Shown piece by piece: positions 16,664-24,961 of a stretch of DNA of 64,000 nt. Position 1 is the stretch's first letter, and each line of letters begins with the position of its first letter. Below the pieces are notes generated by a model. That model had not been told where the DNA came from. It was given only the letters and a program-made list of their open reading frames with translations, and searched no databases. The DNA is taken from positions 1 to 64,000 of the forward strand of contig JBLNDT010000048.1 in assembly GCA_050261915.1 (NCBI GenBank). The letters run 5' to 3'. The position numbers and the translations under genes were made by a program. This DNA comes from UBA699 sp050261915. Lineage in GTDB: Bacteria; Bacillota; Clostridia; Clostridiales; Clostridiaceae.

Positions 16664-16909
16664 CCTCATGACCTTTCTGAGTAAAGTATATTTATTAAAC
16701 ATCTCAAGTATATTATAACAAAATAGCTGTAGAATATCTAAACCGGCTTATATAAACCTAGAGAATTTACTTTTTCTTAACAATTTGATAATTTGTTTAT
16801 AATTCGCCGCTAATTAGCCACAATTATGCTATCATATATCTAAAATATAATAATCCAGAGGTGAATAATCATAAAAAAGAATGCAGCAACATTAATAAGC
16901 ATTGCAGCA

Positions 16910-17512
16910 ATGACTTTCTACATTTTTAATACATTATCAAACACAACATTCGAAAGTAAGGGTTCTCTTGCTGTTTTTATAGTATTTGTTTTACCCTACA
17001 TTTTTAAAAATCTTATTGGAGGATATTATTTAATCCGCTCCTTGTTTATAAAAGCAAAAGACATTGATGACAGTAATTTGGCTGCGTTAATATCAATAAT
17101 TGGAACGAACCTTTCAATTTTCCTAGGTTTATTTCATAATTTAAATTCATCAAACCCTAACCTAGAAATTGCATTTGCAGGGGCAGTACTTAGTGCAGTG
17201 GTTTTTCCATTTTACTTTACTGCATTAATAAGCCTTGGTAAAAACCTGACCATACTCCCTGAAGCAAATTTTCTTAACACAAAGGGTATCTACAGTATTT
17301 CCAGGCACCCTTTATATTTATGCTACGTGATTTGGTACATTCTTCAGATATTAATCTGTCAAACATGGATAATTTTTTTCATATCCATATTTCAAATTTG
17401 GGTTACAATTGTAAGAGCTAAATTTGAAGAAAATATTCTGGAAAAAAATTTTCCTACTTACAAGGAATATAGGAACTCTGTTGGTTGGATAGGCCCTGCA
17501 CAAAATGCTTGA
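16910..17512 (+). CDS. Isoprenylcysteine carboxyl methyltransferase-like membrane protein, start uncertain
   Basis: A membrane protein of at least 200 residues ending in the ICMT-like core GIYSISRHPLYLCYVIWY and the tail FPTYKEYRNSVGW, typical of SAM-dependent ICMT/NnrU-like methyltransferases. The ATG at 16910 lacks a good ribosome binding site. A GAGGTG lies at 16858-16863, and the frame stays open from it: the codon at the ideal spacing is ATA (16871), giving I-K-K-N-A-A-T-L before the ATG. The true start may be this non-standard codon, or an ATG may have been lost by mutation. Substrate unknown. Confidence 0.8.
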   Translation: MTFYIFNTLSNTTFESKGSLAVFIVFVLPYIFKNLIGGYYLIRSLFIKAKDIDDSNLAALISIIGTNLSIFLGLFHNLNSSNPNLEIAFAGAVLSAVVFPFYFTALISLGKNLTILPEANFLNTKGIYSISRHPLYLCYVIWYILQILICQTWIIFFISIFQIWVTIVRAKFEENILEKNFPTYKEYRNSVGWIGPAQNA

Positions 17513-17621
17513 ATATAATTTAATAATGATATAAAGTTTGCATTTTACTTATACGATAATTATAATGGTGTATCGGTAAATTAAGTTATACTTCAATTAA
17601 AATTCGAAAGTTGGTGCAAAG

Positions 17622-18497
17622 ATGGATGATATTAAGATAGTAGTTGTAGATGACTCTCCTTTTTCGATCATGCTTATCACGGATATTCTTACACAAGCAG
17701 GCTATAATGTTGTAGGTAGTGCTGGCTCATTAGAAGAAGTAAAAACTGTAGTTGATGATTTAAGACCTGATTTAGTAACTATGGATATGACACTACCAGG
17801 AACTGATGGACTTGAATGTACTAGAGCAATTCATGCCATTGATCCAAATATTAAAGTAATTGTTGTAAGTTCAATGATGGATGAAGAAATTGTTCAACAG
17901 GCAAAAAAGAACAATGTTTCAGGATACATACAAAAACCTGTGGACTCTGAAGAACTTATTCTTATGATTAAAAGAACTATGTCAAATGAAGAGCTTTATA
18001 AGGAATTATCTCAAGTTTATTATTCTGCCTTTAAAGAAGCTTTTTGTGACACCTTTAATAAACTTACAAAAACAGTACCCGAATTCAAAGAGAAAACCCA
18101 TACTGATGATGCACATCATTCTCAGGGAATTTGTGTGGTTATTGGTATTATCGGTAAATATTCTGGAAGAATGCTTTTTGATGTTTCTGCCGAAACTGCT
18201 GATAAAATTGCAGAATGTCTATTAAGGAGACCAGCTAAAAACGTAGATGAAATGCATCTTGTTATGGGTGAGTTCTCTAATATTGTATCTGGAACAGCAT
18301 GTTCAGTTATAAATAGGAAAAACAAGGTATACGGTCTAAGAGTTGCACCTCCTACCATTTTCCACGGAGAATCAATTAATATATCTAAAGGACACCTTGA
18401 TACTACAACTTCTGCATTAGCTGATACGGCATTTGGACAATTTTATGTGAATATCGGATTTATAAGGGGGGCTTCTGAATGGATGTCAAGTTTATAA
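17622..18497 (+). CDS. Response regulator with CheX/CheC-like phosphatase domain
   Basis: A 291-residue fusion. Residues 1-120 form a CheY-like receiver with phospho-acceptor Asp in LVTMDMTLPG, an acidic pair in VVVDDSP and the conserved Lys in YIQKPVDS. The C-terminal half is a CheX/CheC-type domain with the E-x2-N phosphatase pattern GEFSNIVSG. Such proteins dephosphorylate CheY-P, or couple their own phosphorylation to chemotaxis output. The next gene is a free CheX-like protein overlapping by 19 bases. No other che genes are nearby. Confidence 0.87.
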   Translation: MDDIKIVVVDDSPFSIMLITDILTQAGYNVVGSAGSLEEVKTVVDDLRPDLVTMDMTLPGTDGLECTRAIHAIDPNIKVIVVSSMMDEEIVQQAKKNNVSGYIQKPVDSEELILMIKRTMSNEELYKELSQVYYSAFKEAFCDTFNKLTKTVPEFKEKTHTDDAHHSQGICVVIGIIGKYSGRMLFDVSAETADKIAECLLRRPAKNVDEMHLVMGEFSNIVSGTACSVINRKNKVYGLRVAPPTIFHGESINISKGHLDTTTSALADTAFGQFYVNIGFIRGASEWMSSL

Positions 18498-18940
18498 ATC
18501 CTTTTCTGGATTCTGTTTTAAACATACTGCCTATGCTAGGCATAAGTGATATTAAGAAAAATGGAATATCAATTCAAGAAAATCAAATAGAAAGTCCTGG
18601 AGTAATAATTATTGTTGGTATATCAGGAGATATACGCGGCAACGTAATATATGGTACTACCACTGATTGTGCCAAGGGTATAGCTGCATCCATGATGATG
18701 GGTATGGCTGTTGAAAACTTCGATGAAATAGCTCAAAGTGCAATTTCTGAACTTTCAAATATGTTAGCCGCAAATGCTGCCACCAACTTTTCAAATATGG
18801 ATATAACAATAGACATATCTCCGCCTACCTTAATATACGGAAGTTTTACTGCAAATGCAAGTACGGATAAGGTTTTATGTATTGAATTACTTGTAAACGG
18901 TCTTCCTTTCTATGTTAATGTAGCTATTGACAAAGCTTAG
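18479..18940 (+). CDS. CheX-family chemotaxis phosphatase
   Basis: A 153-residue protein of one CheX-like domain with the E-x2-N site in AISELSNMLAANAATNF. CheX removes phosphate from CheY-P. The start overlaps the end of the upstream receiver-CheX fusion and has GGGGGG 7 bases upstream, implying translational coupling and joint action. A clear terminator follows. Confidence 0.87.
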   Translation: MDVKFINPFLDSVLNILPMLGISDIKKNGISIQENQIESPGVIIIVGISGDIRGNVIYGTTTDCAKGIAASMMMGMAVENFDEIAQSAISELSNMLAANAATNFSNMDITIDISPPTLIYGSFTANASTDKVLCIELLVNGLPFYVNVAIDKA

Positions 18941-18945
18941 AAATC

Positions 18946-18969
18946 AGAACCCTTTTGGGTTCTTTTTTT
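18946..18969 (+). terminator. Rho-independent terminator after CheX gene
   Basis: Stem AGAACCC / GGGTTCT with loop TTTT, followed by a T-run. It closes the two-gene chemotaxis operon. Confidence 0.88.
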
Positions 18970-18996
18970 ATGTAATAATTTGTCGTAAAATTCTCG

Positions 18997-19065
18997 TTGA
19001 CTCTTTCTAAATATTGCCATATAGTTATAATATAAACTACTATATAATATTAAGTAGTTTATATT
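18997..19065 (+). promoter_or_regulatory. Promoter and PadR-type operator
   Basis: TTGACT (18997-19002) and TATAGT (19020-19025) are 17 bases apart. Directly downstream, at 19029-19065, a perfect 13-base inverted repeat (AATATAAACTACT and its complement) with an 11-base spacer covers the likely transcription start. PadR proteins commonly repress their own operon through such dyads. The PadR gene begins 27 bases later. Confidence 0.7.
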
Positions 19066-19091
19066 GTAAAATAATTTAAGGAGGTCCCAAG

Positions 19092-19436
19092 TTGCAATTT
19101 GATAAAGAAATACTAAAAGGCTACATTGATACTATAGTTTTAAGCGTCATGCAAACTGAAGATATGTACGGATACGAAATTGCCAAAAGTATAAGAGAAA
19201 AAACTGAAGATAAATTTGAAATGAAAGAAGCAACCTTATATGTATCTTTAAAACGGCTTGAAAAAAAGAATTACCTGAAAGGGTATTGGAATGATGACAA
19301 AGGTACTGGTGGTGGAAGAAGAAGATATTATTCATTAACAGAAGAAGGAAAAGAATATTTTAAGGAAAAGGTGGAAGAATGGGTACTTTTAAAATCCTTG
19401 TTAAATAACTTTATGGAGGTTATGTTTGATGAATAA
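19092..19436 (+). CDS. PadR-family transcriptional regulator
   Basis: A 114-residue winged-helix regulator of the short PadR type: LKGYIDTIVLSVMQTEDMYG, then EATLYVSLKRLEKKNYLKGYW and GGGRRRYYSLTEEGKEYF. The start is TTG at 19092 with AAGGAGGT upstream. It overlaps the following gene by 11 bases. It probably represses this operon through the dyad at 19029-19065; the signal is unknown. Confidence 0.92.
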   Translation: MQFDKEILKGYIDTIVLSVMQTEDMYGYEIAKSIREKTEDKFEMKEATLYVSLKRLEKKNYLKGYWNDDKGTGGGRRRYYSLTEEGKEYFKEKVEEWVLLKSLLNNFMEVMFDE

Positions 19437-20010
19437 AATTGAAGCATATATCGATTCTATTTATGGAAATTTTGACACTACTGATAAAGATACTAAAATA
19501 TTAAAAGAAGAAATGAGAACTCATTTATATGAAGAAGCAGCGGAATTCAAGAAAAGCGGATTAAGTGAAGATGAAAGTATGACTAAAGCCTTAGAACGTT
19601 TTGGAAAAGAGAATACTGTAGTAAATGAAATGAATAAGATATTAAGAAATCGCAGTATATTTGCAAAAATGCTTATTAAAGCAGGAGCTGCAGTATTTAT
19701 ACTAGGGTGTTTATTTCAAATTCTTGGCATAATTAATGACAACCTTGGTCTAAAGAATATTTCCTATTTCCTGTTTATTATTACCCTGTCAATTTGTAAT
19801 ATAGCCTTTTACTATTATTACTTCAACAAAAAACGAGATTTAGTATTAGTTGTTTTTTTCTTAAGCGATTTTGTTATTTGTTTACCAATATATCTTGTAT
19901 GGACTTACTTTCCAAGCCATATAGCTGCAAGTCTTTCTTTTATACTGGGAATAACATTTTTAATAACTCTTATTCTAAGAATATACTATGTCAAATTCAA
20001 AAAAATATAA
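19426..20010 (+). CDS. Membrane protein with N-terminal permease-prefix/DUF1700-like domain
   Basis: A 194-residue protein. The first 75 residues are charged and helical (IEAYIDSIYGNFDTTDKD, then MRTHLYEEAAEFKKSGLSED and ALERFGKE), like the domain found next to PadR regulators in Firmicutes. Four membrane segments follow from about residue 80. It is co-transcribed with and overlaps the PadR gene. Function is unknown; related pairs respond to cell-envelope stress or drugs. Confidence 0.75.
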   Translation: MMNKIEAYIDSIYGNFDTTDKDTKILKEEMRTHLYEEAAEFKKSGLSEDESMTKALERFGKENTVVNEMNKILRNRSIFAKMLIKAGAAVFILGCLFQILGIINDNLGLKNISYFLFIITLSICNIAFYYYYFNKKRDLVLVVFFLSDFVICLPIYLVWTYFPSHIAASLSFILGITFLITLILRIYYVKFKKI

Positions 20011-20039
20011 ATGCCCTTCACCATATTGCTTTTTTAAAT

Positions 20040-20058
20040 GATAATGATTATAATTATC
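20040..20058 (+). promoter_or_regulatory. Fur box upstream of feoAB
   Basis: GATAATGATTATAATTATC differs at few positions from the Fur consensus GATAATGATAATCATTATC and lies 38 bases before feoA. It indicates iron-dependent repression of feoAB. Confidence 0.8.
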
Positions 20059-20096
20059 ATATAGGATGAAATTAAAAGTTGAAATTTGGTGATATA

Positions 20097-20399
20097 ATGT
20101 TTAAGAATATATTTAAATGCTCAAACAATAAGATAAAACACGTAAAAGCTGTTCCTAATATTAAAGAGGGTCCTATGTGCCTTTCAGATCTGGAATGTGG
20201 AGACTGTGCTAAAATAATTAAGCTCCATGGGAGCAATCATCTTGTGTGTAAACTTAAGGCTATGGGAATATGTGATGGTACTGTTATAGAAAAGAAAAGT
20301 GCAATTCCATCAAAGGGTCCAATTATTGTTGAAAGATGCGGTACTCAAATGGCTTTAGGGTATGACATTGCTGAAAAAATTACTGTTGAGCGTATATAA
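20097..20399 (+). CDS. feoA: Ferrous iron transport protein A
   Basis: A 100-residue protein with an SH3-like FeoA domain (CLSDLECGDCAKIIKLHG to ALGYDIAEKITVERI) after an N-terminal extension of about 30 residues. The ATG at 20097 follows GGTGAT; an in-frame TTG at 20079 is the other option. FeoA supports Fe2+ uptake by FeoB, whose gene starts 13 bases downstream. A Fur box precedes it. Confidence 0.9.
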   Translation: MFKNIFKCSNNKIKHVKAVPNIKEGPMCLSDLECGDCAKIIKLHGSNHLVCKLKAMGICDGTVIEKKSAIPSKGPIIVERCGTQMALGYDIAEKITVERI

Positions 20400-20412
20400 A
20401 TAAGGAGACAAT

Positions 20413-22113
20413 ATGAAAAAAGTTATACTTGCAGGTAATCCTAATGTGGGAAAAAGCCTGCTTTTTTCCCGTATTACCAGAATAAAAATTGCCACGGCAA
20501 ATTACGCAGGTACTACAGTGGAAATGAAAGCAGGTCATTGTACCTATAATGGAACGGAATATGAAATAATTGATACCCCCGGAATATACTCTCTTGAGGA
20601 GTTTTCAAAGACAGATGAAATAGCATTAACCTTAATAGATAATGCAGATATCATTATTAATGTTATAGATTCTACCAACCTTGAAAGAAACCTTAATTTG
20701 ACTTTACAGCTTATTGAAAAAAATATTCCTATGGTTGTGTGCTTAAACTGCTGGGAAGAAACAGTGCATAAGGGAATATCAATAGACTACACTAAACTTG
20801 AAAAACTACTAGGTGTTCCTGTTATTCCCGTTAGCGCCCTTCAAAATGAAGGTATTTCAAAATTACTTGACGCCTTAAGCCGAGCCGGGGTAAGCGATCT
20901 AGAATACAACCCTGAAAACAACTGGAATTATATAGGTGATATAATTAAAAAGGTTCAGAAGTTATCTCACCGTCATCATACTTTACTTGAAAATATAAGT
21001 GATTTAACACTGCATCCTGTTTGGGGCATTGTAATTGCTTTTTTTGTGCTTGTATCCACCTTAATGATAGTGCGATTTATGGGTGAGGGATTAATAAATG
21101 AAGTTTTTCAGCCCTTCTATACCTCAATTTACAGTCCACTAATTCACGACCTGGTGAACACTTTTCCATCCACAGCTATTAAAAGTCTCCTACTAGGAAA
21201 CAGCCCGGACCCCCTTCAGTCCTTTGGGGTCTTAACTAGCGGTGTTTATATAGCACTAGTTTCGGTTTTTCCTTACTTTTTTTCCTTTTATCTTGTTTTT
21301 GGATTTCTTGAGGACTTTGGATATCTCCCAAGACTAGCAGTAATACTTGATAACTTTTTTCATAAGCTTGGACTTCATGGATATTCATCTATTCCTGTAA
21401 TGCTTGGACTTGGCTGCAAGGTGCCTGCCTTTATGGCAACTAGAAGTTTAACCAACAGGCGTGAAAAAATATTAACTATTACCTTGGTTTTTATGAGTGC
21501 TCCCTGTCTTTCACAAAGTGCAATGATTGTATCCCTTGGAATGAACTATGGAGTAGGCACTGTTTTAGTAATTTACGCTGTACTTATTACTTTGGCCCTT
21601 GGAATGAACTTTGTATTAAATAAAATTTATAACAAAGAGGACAATTCTGATTTTTTCACAGAATTCCCTGCCTGCAGAATACCCTCTTTTACCCTTATGG
21701 CAAGCAAGCTGTGGATAAGAATAGTTGAGTATTTTGCAGAAGTTCTTCCAATGATCGGAGTTGGGGTGCTTGCTATGAATATACTGGACAGCCTTCATGT
21801 TTTAAGCTTTATTACAAAGGTTATGGAAAGGCCTGCAAACATACTTCTTGGGCTGCCTCCTGAAATTGCCCCTGTAATGCTTTTGAACTTTCTTCGTAAA
21901 GATGCCTCGGTAGCCCTGCTTATACCACTAAATCTTACAGCACATCAGTTTGTTATAGCATGTATATTTTTAACTCTTTCAACCCCTTGCATAGCATCAT
22001 TTTTTACTATGTTTAAGGAGCTTGGGGGTAGGACTGCTACAAAATTAATAGGTTTAATGTTTGTTATTTCTTTAGTATCTTGTTCTTTTATACACTTAAT
22101 ATATATAATGTAA
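20413..22113 (+). CDS. feoB: Ferrous iron transport protein B (compact form)
   Basis: A 566-residue Fe2+ transporter. The N-terminal G domain has G1 GNPNVGKS at residues 8-15 and the DTPG motif; membrane segments start near residue 195 and include GYLPRLAVILDNFFHKLGLHG and GLGCKVPAFMATR. It is shorter than typical FeoB proteins (about 650-770 residues), mainly through a short linker and C terminus. The G4 motif reads LNCWEE, so the Asp of NxxD is Glu, which may alter nucleotide choice. No frameshift is seen. A terminator follows. Confidence 0.93.
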   Translation: MKKVILAGNPNVGKSLLFSRITRIKIATANYAGTTVEMKAGHCTYNGTEYEIIDTPGIYSLEEFSKTDEIALTLIDNADIIINVIDSTNLERNLNLTLQLIEKNIPMVVCLNCWEETVHKGISIDYTKLEKLLGVPVIPVSALQNEGISKLLDALSRAGVSDLEYNPENNWNYIGDIIKKVQKLSHRHHTLLENISDLTLHPVWGIVIAFFVLVSTLMIVRFMGEGLINEVFQPFYTSIYSPLIHDLVNTFPSTAIKSLLLGNSPDPLQSFGVLTSGVYIALVSVFPYFFSFYLVFGFLEDFGYLPRLAVILDNFFHKLGLHGYSSIPVMLGLGCKVPAFMATRSLTNRREKILTITLVFMSAPCLSQSAMIVSLGMNYGVGTVLVIYAVLITLALGMNFVLNKIYNKEDNSDFFTEFPACRIPSFTLMASKLWIRIVEYFAEVLPMIGVGVLAMNILDSLHVLSFITKVMERPANILLGLPPEIAPVMLLNFLRKDASVALLIPLNLTAHQFVIACIFLTLSTPCIASFFTMFKELGGRTATKLIGLMFVISLVSCSFIHLIYIM

Positions 22114-22145
22114 AAAGACCATCCGTTATTTTGCGGATGGTCTTA
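22113..22145. terminator. Bidirectional terminator between feoB and tnaA
   Basis: A perfect 11-base stem (AAGACCATCCG and CGGATGGTCTT) with an 8-base loop and A/T-rich flanks, between converging genes. Confidence 0.87.
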
Positions 22146-22149
22146 ATTA

Positions 22150-23532
22150 TTATTTAATTGGTTCTAAGTGAGCCTGGAAGTGACGAAGTATTTCTGGCTC
22201 CCAAGTTATTCTATATCCTTTTACTGAAGCTGCTCTTTCTTTGATTGCTATTAAAGCATCTGCCATAATGTCAATGTGTGATTGAGTATATACACGACGC
22301 GGAATTGCAAGTCTTGTAAATTCGAAGTCTGCCTTTAACTGTTCCTTTGTATCAGGGTCATTACCTAACATGTATGATCCGATATCACATGAACGTATTC
22401 CTGCTTCTCTGTATAATTCTATTGCCAAAGCTTGAGCAGGGAATTCATAGTATGGAATGTGCGGGAACATAGCTCTTGCATCTACGAATACTCCGTGTCC
22501 TCCAACTGGTGCCTGGTATGCTATTCCTGCATCGTCTAAACGGCTTGCAAGATATTCCATTTGTCCTATTCTATATCTAAGATAATCTTCATCTAAACCT
22601 TCATATAAACCTATTGCCAATGCTTCAAGGTCACGGCCTGATAGTCCTCCATATGTGATAAATCCTTCAAAGGAAATTGTTCTTCCTTTAACCTTCTGGA
22701 ATAAATCAGCATCATTTTTAATACCGATCAAACCACCCATGTTTACTATTGTGTCTTTCTTAGCACTCATAGTGAAAGAATCTGCATAACAGAACATTGT
22801 CTTAATAATTTCTTTTATTGACATGTTTTTGCATTCTTCTTCACGCTGTTTAACGAAGAAAGCATTTTCTGCATATCTAGCTGCGTCAATATTGTAGAAT
22901 ATGTTGTATTTTTTACATACAGCTGCTGTTTCTCTAACATTTGCTAATGATACAGGCTGACCTCCAGCTGAGTTATTAGTGATAGTAGTTATAACGCAGC
23001 CTATGTTTTCAGGTCCATATTTAAGTATAAGTTCTTCAAGTTTCTTTACGTCCATGTTACCCTTGAAAGGAACTCTTACAGTTGGGTCTGCTGCTTCTTT
23101 TACTGTACAGTCAATTGCTCTAGCTCCTGAAAGTTCAACATGTGCTCTAGTTGTATCAAAGTGCATGTTTGAAATGGAGTATTTTCCTTCACATAATAAT
23201 ATTGGGAAAAGAACCTTTTCTGCAGCACGACCTTGGTGTACAGGCTGTATAAACTGATATCCAAAAATGTCCTTGCCTGCATCAAGTAATTTGTAGTAGC
23301 TTGAAGCACCTGCATAAGCTTCGTCTCCTCTTACAACTCCTGCCCATTGTTCCTGACTCATGGCATTTGTTCCACTGTCAGTCAAAAGATCTATATAGCA
23401 TTCTTCTCCAGCTAAATAAAACATGTTGTATTTTGCTCTCTTAAGTGCTTCTTCTCTTTCTTCTCTTGATAAAACCTTTATAGTTTCCACCATTTTAATT
23501 CTAAATGGTTCTGCTACGTATTTAATTGCCAT
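22150..23532 (-). CDS. tnaA: Tryptophanase (tryptophan indole-lyase)
   Basis: A 460-residue PLP enzyme that splits tryptophan into indole, pyruvate and ammonia. The PLP lysine is in TMSAKKDTIVNMGG. Tryptophanase and tyrosine phenol-lyase are close relatives. Here the segments FDTT (Asp where phenol-lyase has Thr), RSCDIGSYMLG (no Arg as in the phenol-lyase MERG context) and LRHF (His where phenol-lyase has Phe) all match tryptophanase. The start follows GAGGTAATATTA, and a LysR gene lies 100 bases upstream in the same direction. No leader peptide like TnaC was found in that gap. Confidence 0.88.
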   Translation of the reverse strand: MAIKYVAEPFRIKMVETIKVLSREEREEALKRAKYNMFYLAGEECYIDLLTDSGTNAMSQEQWAGVVRGDEAYAGASSYYKLLDAGKDIFGYQFIQPVHQGRAAEKVLFPILLCEGKYSISNMHFDTTRAHVELSGARAIDCTVKEAADPTVRVPFKGNMDVKKLEELILKYGPENIGCVITTITNNSAGGQPVSLANVRETAAVCKKYNIFYNIDAARYAENAFFVKQREEECKNMSIKEIIKTMFCYADSFTMSAKKDTIVNMGGLIGIKNDADLFQKVKGRTISFEGFITYGGLSGRDLEALAIGLYEGLDEDYLRYRIGQMEYLASRLDDAGIAYQAPVGGHGVFVDARAMFPHIPYYEFPAQALAIELYREAGIRSCDIGSYMLGNDPDTKEQLKADFEFTRLAIPRRVYTQSHIDIMADALIAIKERAASVKGYRITWEPEILRHFQAHLEPIK

Positions 23533-23632
23533 TAATATTACCTCCTCAAACTTTTCTTATTAATACAAGGTAATATTATCATTTCCTAAATTGTTTGAAT
23601 AATGTTTAAATTTTATAAGTGAGTTATTACTA

Positions 23633-24541
23633 TTATTTATAACCAATAAATTTATTTTCCAACAGTTCTATAAGTTCCATTACTTTTTCAGGAAGATTAC
23701 CTTTTTTTCGTTTAATCCACCCCATACTTATTTCTATATTGCAATTTGCAATTGGCATAATTCTTATACCAAGTTCTTTCTCTATATCCTTATTCCATGC
23801 TGGTTCGATACTAATCATATCTGTCATACTGAGAAGTCTTAACCTGGTTGAATAATCATTAATAAACATGGCCTTATCAAATTGAGTAAAGTTTACTCCA
23901 TCCACCTCAATAAGATATGATAAATTTGAAAAATAATCATCCGGGGCGCGTATTACGGTGCTTTGTACAAGATCTGACATCTCAATAACCGGCCTATTGT
24001 AGAATGGGCTGTTTTTTCCAACATGTACATACCATGTATCATTAGCAAACTCGTTATACTCAAGGTTTTTTGATTCCAATATATGATTAACATCCTTCTT
24101 TTGAACATGATTTATTTCTATAACCCCAATATCTGAATGAAGACTGGCAACACTATCTATCACCTTGGCAACTCTTTGTTCCTGCAAAGTAATTTCAATG
24201 TATTCATTATTATTATAAAACTGCGCTAGAATTTCATGAAGCACAGAACATGAATATGCAGCTATATTTATACTGCTAGGAATATCTTTATGAGCTATAT
24301 TTTGAATCATATCCAGCTGTTTACGGATAGTTTTTACATATTTATATAACTTATATCCGTCATCTGTTAGTCTTACTCCCTTATTTGTTCTTTCAAATAG
24401 CTTTGTATTTAATTCTTCTTCAAGGTTCTTTATAGCTTTACTTAAGTTTGGCTGGCTTATGAATAATTCTTCCGAAGCTTTATTCATACTGCTGCTCTCA
24501 GCAACCTTTTGAAAAAATATAAGTTGTTGCAACTGTAACAT
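23633..24541 (-). CDS. LysR-family transcriptional regulator
   Basis: A 302-residue LysR protein: N-terminal helix-turn-helix QLQQLIFFQKVAESSSMNKA and FISQPNLSKAIKNLEEEL, then an effector domain. The ATG at 24541 was chosen because GGAGG lies 5 bases upstream. It reads toward tnaA, 100 bases away, so it may control tryptophanase; LysR regulators are more often divergent, so the link is uncertain. Confidence 0.9.
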   Translation of the reverse strand: MLQLQQLIFFQKVAESSSMNKASEELFISQPNLSKAIKNLEEELNTKLFERTNKGVRLTDDGYKLYKYVKTIRKQLDMIQNIAHKDIPSSINIAAYSCSVLHEILAQFYNNNEYIEITLQEQRVAKVIDSVASLHSDIGVIEINHVQKKDVNHILESKNLEYNEFANDTWYVHVGKNSPFYNRPVIEMSDLVQSTVIRAPDDYFSNLSYLIEVDGVNFTQFDKAMFINDYSTRLRLLSMTDMISIEPAWNKDIEKELGIRIMPIANCNIEISMGWIKRKKGNLPEKVMELIELLENKFIGYK

Positions 24542-24567
24542 AAGTACCTCCATTAATTGGATTTAAG

Positions 24568-24933
24568 TTATTGTTTCTTTTTAAACCAGCAAAGCATATA
24601 CAAGATTCCAACTATAATAGCGGGCAGGGCAATTGTTAAACTCCAGCTAAGCGCTAAATACCAGGGTATGCCGCTTCTAGCTGAAAAAATGATATACATG
24701 AATCCTGCCAGTATAAAGGCTATCCCCCCAACAATCTCACGTTTCCAGGATATAATCACAATAATCAGCAATATAAGGGCTGGTATATTATGAATAAACA
24801 AGCCAAGGGCAATTTGAAGTGCATTGGCCTCAGGAGTTATTACGTCTAGTGAAAACATTGCTAAAAATGCAACAAATAATATAGATAAAATTCTTGGAGT
24901 CCAGTATATATATTTATTCACTTTTCTTTTCAT
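24568..24933 (-). CDS. Small membrane protein, four predicted membrane segments
   Basis: A 121-residue hydrophobic protein with about four membrane segments (YWTPRILSILFVAFLAMFSLDV, then ALGLFIHNIPALILLIIVII, GGIAFILAGFMYIIF and ALPAIIVGILYMLCWF) and a basic tail. The ATG at 24933 follows AAAGG. I do not recognise a function. It is 28 bases downstream of the nitroreductase gene and may be co-transcribed with it. Confidence 0.75.
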   Translation of the reverse strand: MKRKVNKYIYWTPRILSILFVAFLAMFSLDVITPEANALQIALGLFIHNIPALILLIIVIISWKREIVGGIAFILAGFMYIIFSARSGIPWYLALSWSLTIALPAIIVGILYMLCWFKKKQ

Positions 24934-24961
24934 AGTCCTTTCCCCCCTTACTTTCAATATA

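Noticed and set aside
16910..17512. Pseudogene because of missing start codon.
   Set aside because: The frame is intact over the whole catalytic core, so loss of function is not shown; treated as a start-site question.
20413..22113. FeoB truncated by mutation.
   Set aside because: The gene has intact G domain, all membrane gate motifs and a terminator directly after the stop; it reads as a naturally compact form.
22150..23532. Possible tyrosine phenol-lyase.
   Set aside because: Three discriminating positions (FDTT, CDIGS and LRHF) match tryptophanase instead; still a judgement from memory of the two families.
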